A stretch of DNA of 18,741 nt, taken from contig JAIKWN010000137.1 of assembly GCA_024684665.1 (NCBI GenBank), positions 1-18,741 of the forward strand, given 5' to 3'. Of the stretch, positions 7,208 through 14,275 are shown piece after piece; the first letter of the stretch is position 1; the number at the start of each line of letters is the position of its first letter. Both the position numbers and the translations under genes were made by a program. A model generated the notes under the pieces. That model worked only from the letters and a program-made list of their open reading frames with translations. It did not search any database and had not been told where the DNA came from. This stretch comes from Clostridiales bacterium. Its GTDB lineage: Bacteria > Bacillota_A > Clostridia > Christensenellales > Aristaeellaceae.

Positions 7208-7834
7208 ATGTCAAAGGTACTTCTGCTGAACGGTAGCCCGCATCCACATGGATGCACAGCGACCGCACTCGAAGAAATGGTTGCAGTGTTCCGTCAGGAA
7301 GACGTCGAAACAGAAGTTGTTCAGGTAGGAAGCAGGAACATCCGCGGCTGTGTCTCCTGTGGAATGTGCAGAGATACGGGCAGATGCACGTTCACCGATC
7401 TGGTAAACGAAGTTGCTCCGGAATTCGAAGAAGCGGACGGACTGGTGATCGGTAGCCCTGTCTATTACGGCTCGCCCAACGGAACTCTTCTTTCCTTCCT
7501 GGACAGACTGTTTTACAGCACTTCTTTTTCAAAGCATATGAAAGTCGGCGCGGCGGTGGTCAGTTGCCGCCGGGGCGGAAATACGGCCAGTTTCGACGTT
7601 CTAAACAAGTATTTTACCATCAGCGGGATGCCAGTCGCTTCCAGCACCTACTGGAACCAGGTGCACGGCTTCACGGCGGAGGACGTGAAAAAGGATCTGG
7701 AAGGACTGCAGGTCATGCGCAATCTGGCCCGCAATATGGCCTTTCTCATGCGGGCTGTCCGCGAAGTAGGAGAAAAATACGGCCTTCCCGAGGTGGAGCA
7801 CGGCGCGTTCACAAGTTTTCCTGACGGGAAATAA
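7208..7834 (+). CDS. Flavodoxin-fold NAD(P)H-dependent oxidoreductase with an Fe-S-type cysteine motif
   Basis: I choose ATG 7208 (208 residues): an ATG at 7187 is in frame but lacks an SD, while 7208 has GGAGGAG (7195-7201) at 6 bases. The fold is that of the NADPH-dependent FMN reductase / iron-sulfur flavoprotein group. LLLNGSPHPHGCTATAL (5-21) is the FMN phosphate loop, and GSPVYYGSPNGTLLSFLDR is the second flavin-binding block. C48, C51, C54 and C60 form CX2CX2CX5C, which fits the [4Fe-4S] site of iron-sulfur flavoproteins. It likely transfers electrons from ferredoxin or NAD(P)H to an unknown acceptor in the cytoplasm. It is first in a run with the 104-residue gene only 15 bases downstream. 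Confidence 0.85.
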   Translation: MSKVLLLNGSPHPHGCTATALEEMVAVFRQEDVETEVVQVGSRNIRGCVSCGMCRDTGRCTFTDLVNEVAPEFEEADGLVIGSPVYYGSPNGTLLSFLDRLFYSTSFSKHMKVGAAVVSCRRGGNTASFDVLNKYFTISGMPVASSTYWNQVHGFTAEDVKKDLEGLQVMRNLARNMAFLMRAVREVGEKYGLPEVEHGAFTSFPDGK

Positions 7835-7849
7835 AGCGGGTGGTATCCA

Positions 7850-8164
7850 ATGACGGAGAGTCAGAGGGCATGGTCATCCGCACGGGACGGGCTGGTCGCG
7901 GCAGTGACGTCGCTGGGCTTTTCCGCTGAACTGGCGGAGCTGATGGCTGCACAGCTAGGCAGTCCGAAGGCTATCCGGCGTATGACGGCATACGTTTACG
8001 AAGCACATCCACGCACGGAGGAGATGCTGGTGGACGAAATGCTCTCGATCTGCGCAGAAATCGACTCCTGGCGTGAAAGAAAGGCGAGCCGGGAAGCCCA
8101 GGCGTCGTACAATGCCATGCTGTTTTATGGGATGATCGGGCAGGAAGAACGGGAAGAAGATTAA
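7850..8164 (+). CDS. Small helical hypothetical protein
   Basis: 104 residues from ATG 7850, preceded by GGGTGG about 7 bases upstream, 15 bases after the flavoprotein stop. The sequence is almost entirely helical and charged: FSAELAELMAAQLGSPKAIR (about 24-43), a central MTAYVYEAHPRTEEMLVDEM block (about 45-64), then SWRERKASREAQASYNAML and an acidic end GQEEREED. There are no cysteines suggestive of metal binding beyond a single one, and no membrane segment or signal. I recognise no named domain; I have an impression of similar short proteins in other Clostridia but cannot confirm it. It sits between two oxidoreductase genes and is probably co-transcribed with them. Confidence 0.65.
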   Translation: MTESQRAWSSARDGLVAAVTSLGFSAELAELMAAQLGSPKAIRRMTAYVYEAHPRTEEMLVDEMLSICAEIDSWRERKASREAQASYNAMLFYGMIGQEEREED

Positions 8165-8212
8165 TGCTGCAGGGGGAAACTGCGGTGCGGGGATTGTGAG
8201 GGAGAATATGCC

Positions 8213-9073
8213 ATGGAGAAAAACTACAGAGCGGAACTGACGGGCGTGTTTGGGGATCCGGTTGAAGGAAACCCGACCGGCGTCATGGAGGAGGCTGCTT
8301 ATGAAGCTCTCGGACTGAATTACCGGTACATCACGATGAAGGTGACACCGGAGGATTTTCCGGACGCAATCCGTGCAGTTCGGGCGCTTCACATGCGCGG
8401 CGTCAACTTGACGATGCCCCATAAGATCGCTGTACTTCCTTATCTGGATGAACTGTCTCCGGCGGCTGCATTGATCGGGGCGGTGAACACCGTCCTGGTC
8501 CGGGAGGATGGGACTCTGTTCGGGGAGAACACCGACGGAAAGGGCTTTGTTGAGGCACTGTCACTACGGGGAGAAAGCCCGACGGGGAAGAGAATCGTGA
8601 TCCTGGGTGCAGGCGGCGCGGCGCGGGCGATCGCAGTCGAATGCGCACTTGCCGGCGCTGCGAAGATAACTGTTATCAATCGAACCGCAGGACGTGCGCA
8701 GGAGCTTGCGGAGCTGATCCGCGGGAAAACAGAGTCTCGAGCAGAGGCTGTTGCCTGGGAAGCGGGACTAAAAATCCCGGAAGACACGGATATCCTGATT
8801 AACGCGACCTGCGTCGGCTTGGGAGAGGACAGGGCCAACCGTCCGGATATCGATTACGATACGATTACGCCAGAAATGACAGTAAGTGACGTGGTATTCA
8901 ATCCATCGGATACATTGTTTTTGCAGGCTGCAGCGCGGCGCGGAGCAAAAACGGTGAACGGACTCGGAATGCTGGCCTGTCAGGGAGCCCGGAACTTTAC
9001 CCTCTGGACAGGCGCGGAAGCGCCTCTCGACGTGATGGTCGACAAGTTGAAGGAAGAGTTCTCGGAAGCTTAA
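8213..9073 (+). CDS. aroE: Shikimate dehydrogenase family protein with an atypical substrate loop
   Basis: 286 residues, normal AroE length; ATG 8213 has SD GAGGGAG (8198-8204). Shikimate dehydrogenase reduces 3-dehydroshikimate with NADPH. Seen here: catalytic K71 in GVNLTMPHK, D108 in ENTDGKGF, dinucleotide loop GAGGAARA starting at G132, the NADP-type NRT motif at 156-158, INATCVGLG, and a C-terminal NGLGMLACQGARNF block. The odd part is the N-terminal loop GDPVEGNPTGVM (14-25). Most AroE proteins have two serines there (H-S-x-S-P) that bind shikimate; this one has Asn20 and Thr22. Thr in that area is known in some quinate/shikimate dehydrogenases, so the substrate could be quinate or another compound. 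No other shikimate-pathway gene is nearby. The gene symbol is a family label only. Confidence 0.82.
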   Translation: MEKNYRAELTGVFGDPVEGNPTGVMEEAAYEALGLNYRYITMKVTPEDFPDAIRAVRALHMRGVNLTMPHKIAVLPYLDELSPAAALIGAVNTVLVREDGTLFGENTDGKGFVEALSLRGESPTGKRIVILGAGGAARAIAVECALAGAAKITVINRTAGRAQELAELIRGKTESRAEAVAWEAGLKIPEDTDILINATCVGLGEDRANRPDIDYDTITPEMTVSDVVFNPSDTLFLQAAARRGAKTVNGLGMLACQGARNFTLWTGAEAPLDVMVDKLKEEFSEA

Positions 9074-9138
9074 CAGATGGCATACGCTATTCAAACAATA
9101 TAAGGGGATAATACAGAATCTGTTGGAGGATGATTCCA

Positions 9139-10530
9139 ATGCACAGTTTTTTTGAAAGACTCGGGTCCGTGATTGAGGAAGCAAATTCTCTGGTGAATGA
9201 TGTGGTCTGGGGACCGGTGATGATCGCGCTGTTGTTGGGGACCGGCGTTTACCTGACGCTGCGCCTCGGTATCCCTCAGCTTGCCCGCATCCAGGAGATT
9301 CACCGCAAGACCATTGGCAAGGCGCTGCGCCGGGAAAAGGATGCAGGGGAGGGGACGATTGCCAGCCTGCAGGCCGGGCTTGCTTCCATTGCCTGCGTAG
9401 TTGGAACTGGCAACATCACTGGCGTAGCGACGGCCATTCATGAAGGCGGCCCCGGCGCACTTTTCTGGATGTGGCTGAGCGCGTTTTTTGGCATGGCGAC
9501 GAAGTTCGCGGAGATCGTCCTGGGTATCTGGTTCCGGGAAAAGGACGCGCGGGGCGAATACGTCGGTGGCGCGATGTACTATATTTATAAAGGCCTTAAA
9601 AGCAAGTGGGCTGCGTACTTTTTCAGCCTGATGGCGATCTTTTCGTACATGGTCTGCGGTGCGATCGTGGACACCAACAGCATCTGCCTTGGCATGCAGG
9701 AACAATGGGGAATCGCGCCCTGGATCAGCGGAATCATCATTGCCGTTATGACGGCGGTCGTTATCCTGGGAGGAGTAAAGCGTATCGGAAAGGTCTGCGA
9801 ATGGCTGACACCCATCATGAGCGCCATTTACGTGCTGGTGGGTCTTGGAATCATCTTCTTTCATCTGCCGCAGGTTCCGGGCGTCTTTGCGGAGATCTTC
9901 CGGGGCGCCTTTACACCCCAGGGAGCGGTCGGCGGCTTTGCCGGCGCAACTGTGATGCAAGCAATGAAGCTGGGCCTCGCCCGCGGACTCAATTCCAATG
10001 AAGCAGGTATGGGCTCCTCGCCGACGCTGAACTGCGCTGCCACGGTGGACGATCCTGTGGATCAGGGCTTCTGGGGTATTGTAGAAGTGTTCCTCGACAC
10101 CATTGTGATCTGCACGATCACCGGCCTCGTGATCCTCTTGTCCGGGACCTGGACAGGGGACAGTGATGGAACCGCTCTTGCCATGAGTGCCTTCGGTACT
10201 TTCCTGCCTGGCGGCGTTGGGAATTTCTACATCATGTTTTCCACTCTGCTATTCGGTTACAGCTGCCTCATTACTTCCAACTATCTCTGCGAGGTGTCGG
10301 CTTCCTTCATGTGGGGGGAGAAGAGCATTCTGCCCATCCGACTCGTTTGGATCGCCTTCATCATCGTGGGTGCTTTGGGCGGACTGGAATTCGTCTGGGA
10401 TCTCGCGGATACGGCGAACGGGCTGATGGCAGTTCCCAATCTGGTCGCACTGCTTCTACTTTCCCCGATGCTGGTTAAGATCGTGAAGGGATCCGGTGAA
10501 AAGAAGGGGCAAAAGAAGGAGAGACTGTGA
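9139..10530 (+). CDS. AGCS family sodium:amino acid (alanine-type) symporter
   Basis: 463 residues. An in-frame ATG at 9130 directly abuts the SD (GGAGG, 9125-9129), so ATG 9139, at 9 bases, is the likely start. AGCS carriers import alanine, glycine or related amino acids with sodium. Family blocks seen are VVGTGNITGVATAI (from about 86), GGPGALFWMWLSAFFGMATK (about 98-117), GEYVGGAMYYI, and GLNSNEAGMGSSPT (from 283), the usual GLxSNEAGMGS signature. Around ten hydrophobic segments run through the protein, and the C-terminus is short and lysine-rich (KGSGEKKGQKKERL). The stop overlaps the start of the decarboxylase gene by four bases, so the two are translationally coupled. Confidence 0.92.
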   Translation: MHSFFERLGSVIEEANSLVNDVVWGPVMIALLLGTGVYLTLRLGIPQLARIQEIHRKTIGKALRREKDAGEGTIASLQAGLASIACVVGTGNITGVATAIHEGGPGALFWMWLSAFFGMATKFAEIVLGIWFREKDARGEYVGGAMYYIYKGLKSKWAAYFFSLMAIFSYMVCGAIVDTNSICLGMQEQWGIAPWISGIIIAVMTAVVILGGVKRIGKVCEWLTPIMSAIYVLVGLGIIFFHLPQVPGVFAEIFRGAFTPQGAVGGFAGATVMQAMKLGLARGLNSNEAGMGSSPTLNCAATVDDPVDQGFWGIVEVFLDTIVICTITGLVILLSGTWTGDSDGTALAMSAFGTFLPGGVGNFYIMFSTLLFGYSCLITSNYLCEVSASFMWGEKSILPIRLVWIAFIIVGALGGLEFVWDLADTANGLMAVPNLVALLLLSPMLVKIVKGSGEKKGQKKERL

Positions 10531-11903
10531 ACACGCCGATCGTCGATTTTCTGAATGCGTACGCAGCTTCCGGAATCTCGCGGCTGCATATGCCAGGACA
10601 TAAGGGGCATCCTTTCCTGGGGCCAGAGCCGCTGGATATCACGGAAATTGCCGGGGCGGACGAATTGTACGCACCGGAAGGCATCATCGCGGAAAGCGAG
10701 CGCAATGCAACGGCTCTTTTTGGAACGGCTGCGACGCTGTATTCGACGGAAGGGAGCAGCCATGGGATCCGCTCCATGCTGATTCTGGCAAAACAGCGCT
10801 ATGACCGGGAGAACCGGAACAGGATCCTCGCGGCGAGGAACGTACACAAGGCGTTTATCTATGCGCTGGCAATCCTTGGCTGCGAAGCAGAGTGGATTTA
10901 TCCGTCCGCGTCTGCAGAGAACTCCATAGCGGCCTGTCAGCCAACCCCGGAGCGCCTGCGTGAGGCGCTTATGCACTGCAAAATAGCCGGACGAATGCCG
11001 TTTGCGGTTTATGTAACCAGCCCCGATTATCTGGGGCAGGTTGCGGATATCGCAGGGCTTTCGGCAGTGGCGGGGGAATACAACCTTCCGCTTCTGGTGG
11101 ACGGAGCCCACGGAGCATATCTGCGCTTTCTGCCGGAAAGCCGGCATCCCATGGATTTAGGAGCGGCCATGTGCTGTGATTCCGCTCACAAGACGCTGCC
11201 CGTCCTGACAGGAGGAGCGTATCTCCATCTTTCCCGGGAAACGGCGGACCGTTCGGCGGCGAAGACTGCCATGGAAATGACGGGTACGACCTCGCCGTCT
11301 TACCTGATTATGGCGTCCCTCGATCTTTGCAACCGAATGCTTGCGGAGACTTTTCCCCGGCAGCTTGCGGTACTTGTCCACCGGCTTGACACCTTGCGGG
11401 AAGAACTCCGGGCGGAGGGGATCCCGATTCTTTCCGCGGAACCCATGAAGATCGTGGTGAATAGCGCGGAAATGGGGTATACCGGAAAAGAATTAGGGGA
11501 TATTCTGCGTGTGCACAGGGTTGAGCCTGAATTCTGTGATGCGGATTACCTCGTCTGCATGCTCACCCCGGAAACGGAGCAGGAGGACCTGGAACGGCTG
11601 GGGCGCGCCTTACTGGAGGCGCGCCAAATGAGGCGCGCAAGGAGGGAAACAACACCCTTGCGACTTGCTCCGCTTGAACGATTCATGGGGATCCGGGAAG
11701 CAGTTTTCTCCAGACACGAGGAGGTGCCGTTAGATGCAGCCGAAGGTCGGATCTGCGGTGCGCCAACTGTTTCGTGCCCGCCTGCGGTACCAATGGCGGT
11801 CAGCGGGGAGCGCCTGACTCGAGAGGCTATTCTGCGCATGAAAGCATATGAAAAGCGGAGCATCTCCGTCGTTGCAATGTCGGAACGGGAAAGACGGATC
11901 TGA
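10527..11903 (+). CDS. PLP-dependent Orn/Lys/Arg decarboxylase family protein (short form)
   Basis: 458 residues from GTG 10527, which overlaps the symporter stop (GTGA) and has SD AAGGAG about 6 bases upstream. Enzymes of this fold-type I group decarboxylate lysine, ornithine or arginine to the amine. Seen here: the N-terminal HMPGHKG signature (21-27), H107 (VHKAF), which would stack on the PLP ring, D192-G-A-H195 (LVDGAHGAY), and the PLP lysine K222 in SAHKTLPVLTGGAYLH. The length fits the short Bacillus YaaO-like branch that lacks the N-terminal wing domain of the large inducible enzymes. The substrate cannot be read from sequence. Coupling to an amino acid importer suggests uptake and use of the same or a related amino acid. 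Confidence 0.87.
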   Translation: MNTPIVDFLNAYAASGISRLHMPGHKGHPFLGPEPLDITEIAGADELYAPEGIIAESERNATALFGTAATLYSTEGSSHGIRSMLILAKQRYDRENRNRILAARNVHKAFIYALAILGCEAEWIYPSASAENSIAACQPTPERLREALMHCKIAGRMPFAVYVTSPDYLGQVADIAGLSAVAGEYNLPLLVDGAHGAYLRFLPESRHPMDLGAAMCCDSAHKTLPVLTGGAYLHLSRETADRSAAKTAMEMTGTTSPSYLIMASLDLCNRMLAETFPRQLAVLVHRLDTLREELRAEGIPILSAEPMKIVVNSAEMGYTGKELGDILRVHRVEPEFCDADYLVCMLTPETEQEDLERLGRALLEARQMRRARRETTPLRLAPLERFMGIREAVFSRHEEVPLDAAEGRICGAPTVSCPPAVPMAVSGERLTREAILRMKAYEKRSISVVAMSERERRI

Positions 11904-11914
11904 AACGCGGAACC

Positions 11915-11933
11915 GCGGCTGGATTTCCACCGC
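11915..11933 (+). terminator. Hairpin after the decarboxylase gene (weak terminator)
   Basis: Arms GCGG + TGG (11915-11918, 11920-11922) pair with CCACCGC (11927-11933), with one bulged C and an ATTT loop. It begins 12 bases after the decarboxylase stop and ends one base before the next gene's -35 box. There is no U-tract, so intrinsic termination would be inefficient. It may instead be a 3' end stabiliser. Confidence 0.35.
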
Positions 11934-11934
11934 C

Positions 11935-11963
11935 TTGACAGATGCGGCTACTCGGGTTAGAAT
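11935..11963 (+). promoter_or_regulatory. SigA-type promoter of the CARDB-like surface protein gene
   Basis: TTGACA (11935-11940) is a full-consensus -35; after exactly 17 bases comes TAGAAT (11958-11963), five of six -10 matches. The predicted start near 11970 gives a leader of about 75 bases, with two hairpins, before the ATG at 12046. It lies 31 bases after the decarboxylase stop, so the downstream gene has its own transcription start. Confidence 0.85.
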
Positions 11964-11993
11964 AGTTACTGGATACAAAGGCATTTTGAGCAT

Positions 11994-12045
11994 GCGGCAG
12001 TTTTGCCGCTGAAGGGAGGAAAGGCCTTCCGGGCCTGACGCGGAT
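11994..12045 (+). promoter_or_regulatory. Structured leader with a distant SD before the surface protein gene
   Basis: Three elements in order: a perfect hairpin GCGGCA-GTTT-TGCCGC (11994-12009); an SD, GGGAGG (12014-12019); and a second hairpin AGGCC-TTCCG-GGCCT (12022-12036). The ATG is at 12046, so the SD is 26 bases from it, far outside the usual 5-10. Folding the second hairpin removes 15 bases and brings the effective spacing to about 11. No other in-frame start lies between. The hairpin may therefore be needed for, or control, initiation. Confidence 0.5.
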
Positions 12046-14157
12046 ATGACAATTCAGGTGAAGAGGGGAATCCTTACGCTTCTCACGCTGCTTCTTTGTG
12101 CTGCCCTGGCATCCGCGTGGGCCGCAGAGGACGCGATCCGCGTCTCTTCCCGCAGCGATCCGCAATCCGTGATTTCCGAACGCGAAGTGGATATTACTAT
12201 CAAGGTATATAACACAGGCGCGGAGGATGTGACGGGAGAAATCACAATTTTCAACTCGGAAGGGAACTCTGTTGAGCAGTATCCGGGATTGAAGGCAGGT
12301 CAGACGGTCACGTATGAAGGAAAATGGAACGTGACAGCGGAACAGATCAGCCAGGGGAAGATCCTTTTCTATATTCGCTATCCGGCATCGGAACCCGGAG
12401 CCGAGGCGCCCGTCAGACAGATCCCGATTACCATTCAGAAGGAAGAGGCAGTACCGCAACTGACGGCGACTTATACGATATCGCCTGCTACCGCAAGGCC
12501 GGGACAGCAGGTGACTGCATCATACACCCTTTCCAATACCGGCAATATCGAACTGCGGGGTATCGAAATCTCAAATCCCGGATTCAGCGCGAAAACACTG
12601 ACAGCGGCAGCACTTTCCGTTGGGGAACGCGTGCAGTTGACCGATACGGTTATGATGGGGGAGCAGGAACTGATCAGCGACCCTGTTATCACCTATACGT
12701 CGGCAGGCAGTACGAAAAAGCAAACGCAGAGCGATCTGGGACGGAGAACCGTAACAGTATCTCAGAACGGACTCATCGCTTCTCTGTCTTCTGATAATGC
12801 AGAGAACGTTTATCCTGGCGCAGCGGTAACTCTTGATCTCAGCCTGCGGAACACGGGCGACGAAGCGATCAGCGAGATCGTTGCGCGGCTCCCGGACGGA
12901 AGCTCTGTATCCGATCTCCACGAACTTCGGGCTGGAGGTTCCTTTGAAACGAGCGCGCCCTATGTGCCCTCGGCGGGAGGAGCCGTCAGCGCAACGGTCA
13001 GCGGAACGCTGCCCGATGGCGAAGAAGTGACGGTGGTAACGAATGAGGTCCCGATTACCATGCAGGACGCTTCCACAGCGCTGCTGCTCCGGGTCCGCGC
13101 CAAGGCGGAAACGGATACGATTTACGCAGAGCCTGGCACGGTTCGTTTTGCTGTGGAAGTGGAAAACGTCGGTGACGTCGACGCAGCGAATCTGACCATT
13201 ACGGAAGCCGGTACGAAGGTCGCGGTGATACCCTCTCTCCAGTCCGGAGAAAAGAAAACGGCTGTCCTTGACCTTTCGCTCAGCATGGCTGGCACGGTTC
13301 GCTTTGCGGTCAGCGGGAAAGACGCAATTGGAAACGAGCGGACGTACGAGTCTGGGGATATCGTCATTGCTTATGTGGTCCCGACTCCGACGCCCACAGC
13401 TGCCCCAACTCCGACCCCGGTGCCACCGACACCGACTCCTGTGCCAACCCCGACGCCCGAGCCGACCCTGACCGAGCGGCTGACCGAAGCGATCGAAGAA
13501 GTGGATCCCATTATCTTGATCGCAGCAGGTGCGGCGATTGGTGTGCTCATCCTGTTCTTCGCCGGCCGTGCGATCCTCCGCTCTTCCCGGCGTAGGAAGA
13601 AGCTCCGCGAGGCAGTGGACACCCTGGATACTACTTCCGATGCGCGCAATTCCTTTGGAACCGCAGCCCGGGGGCACAGGACGAAAGAACGTCCGGAAGA
13701 AAAGAACGACTCCCTCGTATCGACGACCGAACTGACGGAAGAGGATATGAAGGCAAATCCGGTCCGGGAGGAAGGCAAACGCCGCCGTAGCGAAAAAACT
13801 GCGCCGGTTCCGGAAGGCAAAACCCTTCGGGTCTCTGCCTCTGAAAACCATCTGGCTGGCAGTGAGAGACCGGAGCCGGGGAATTCACCTACCAGGGTAT
13901 ACAGCCCTGTGCACCCGCGAGAAGAAGCGGAAGAGGCGTTGGAACCGACGCGCAGGATGGAACCCGTGACCGAGCGGCATCCGACCGAACCGCCGACCGG
14001 CGATACCGTGCGCCTCAGCCGGATGAGTGACAACGAGCACTCGGAGCAAGACAGAGAAGAAGCCGGGCAGTCGGGCAAGCGCCGAGGCCTTTTCGGTCGG
14101 CGCAAAGAGGATGTCATCGAAGATGGAACGGATGAAGACGCAGATCTCTACGATTGA
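12046..14157 (+). CDS. Membrane-anchored surface protein with CARDB-like repeats and a long cytoplasmic tail
   Basis: 703 residues. Residues 1-26 are a signal peptide (VKRGILTLLTLLLCAALASA, cleavage likely after Ala-Trp-Ala). About 30-440 is a beta-rich ectodomain of four or so repeats of the CARDB/COG1361 kind, each with an N-T-G or N-V-G-D turn: VYNTGAEDVTGEI, YTLSNTGNIELRGIEI, LSLRNTGDEAISEIV, VEVENVGDVDAANLTI. Then come a Pro-Thr linker (about 446-473) and one membrane helix (488-511, ILIAAGAAIGVLILFFAGRA). Last is a charged cytoplasmic tail of about 190 residues rich in Arg, Glu, Thr and Pro. This type-I topology without a sortase motif is typical of Clostridial COG1361 proteins; adhesion or cell-wall contact is inference. 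GTG 12058 is an alternative start. The gene has its own promoter, leader and terminator. Confidence 0.8.
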   Translation: MTIQVKRGILTLLTLLLCAALASAWAAEDAIRVSSRSDPQSVISEREVDITIKVYNTGAEDVTGEITIFNSEGNSVEQYPGLKAGQTVTYEGKWNVTAEQISQGKILFYIRYPASEPGAEAPVRQIPITIQKEEAVPQLTATYTISPATARPGQQVTASYTLSNTGNIELRGIEISNPGFSAKTLTAAALSVGERVQLTDTVMMGEQELISDPVITYTSAGSTKKQTQSDLGRRTVTVSQNGLIASLSSDNAENVYPGAAVTLDLSLRNTGDEAISEIVARLPDGSSVSDLHELRAGGSFETSAPYVPSAGGAVSATVSGTLPDGEEVTVVTNEVPITMQDASTALLLRVRAKAETDTIYAEPGTVRFAVEVENVGDVDAANLTITEAGTKVAVIPSLQSGEKKTAVLDLSLSMAGTVRFAVSGKDAIGNERTYESGDIVIAYVVPTPTPTAAPTPTPVPPTPTPVPTPTPEPTLTERLTEAIEEVDPIILIAAGAAIGVLILFFAGRAILRSSRRRKKLREAVDTLDTTSDARNSFGTAARGHRTKERPEEKNDSLVSTTELTEEDMKANPVREEGKRRRSEKTAPVPEGKTLRVSASENHLAGSERPEPGNSPTRVYSPVHPREEAEEALEPTRRMEPVTERHPTEPPTGDTVRLSRMSDNEHSEQDREEAGQSGKRRGLFGRRKEDVIEDGTDEDADLYD
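13381..13470 (+). repeat. Pro-Thr coding repeat
   Basis: About 90 bases of imperfect CCGACNCC-type repeats encode the linker (T-P-T-P, P-V-P motifs) between the ectodomain and the membrane helix of the surface protein. Linkers of this kind span the cell wall. Short repeats like this can change in number by slippage, so length may vary between strains. Confidence 0.8.
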
Positions 14158-14213
14158 TCCAGATGACAGGCATGCTTCCTGCTGCCGGGAAAACTGAGAA
14201 CGAAGAACAAAGA

Positions 14214-14250
14214 AACAGCGGCCGCCGGAAGAAACCCCGGCGGCTGTTTT
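14214..14250 (+). terminator. Intrinsic terminator after the surface protein gene
   Basis: A 12-bp GC-rich stem: AACAGC plus CGCCGG on the 5' side, with a 3-base bulge (GGC), pairs with CCGGCGGCTGTT on the 3' side. The loop is 8 bases and is followed by TTTT at 14247-14250. It begins 57 bases after the stop and ends 26 bases before the DUF2461 start. Confidence 0.85.
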
Positions 14251-14275
14251 AGAAGCTTTGAAGGAAAGAAGAAAG

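Noticed and set aside
13381..13470. CRISPR-like or minisatellite array
   Set aside because: The repeats are in-frame Pro-Thr codons within a protein linker, without uniform repeats or spacers.
12571..13851. 426-codon minus-strand frame inside the surface protein gene
   Set aside because: Antisense shadow of the CARDB-like repeats and Pro-Thr linker; composition dominated by Arg, His and Gly, and no recognisable domain.
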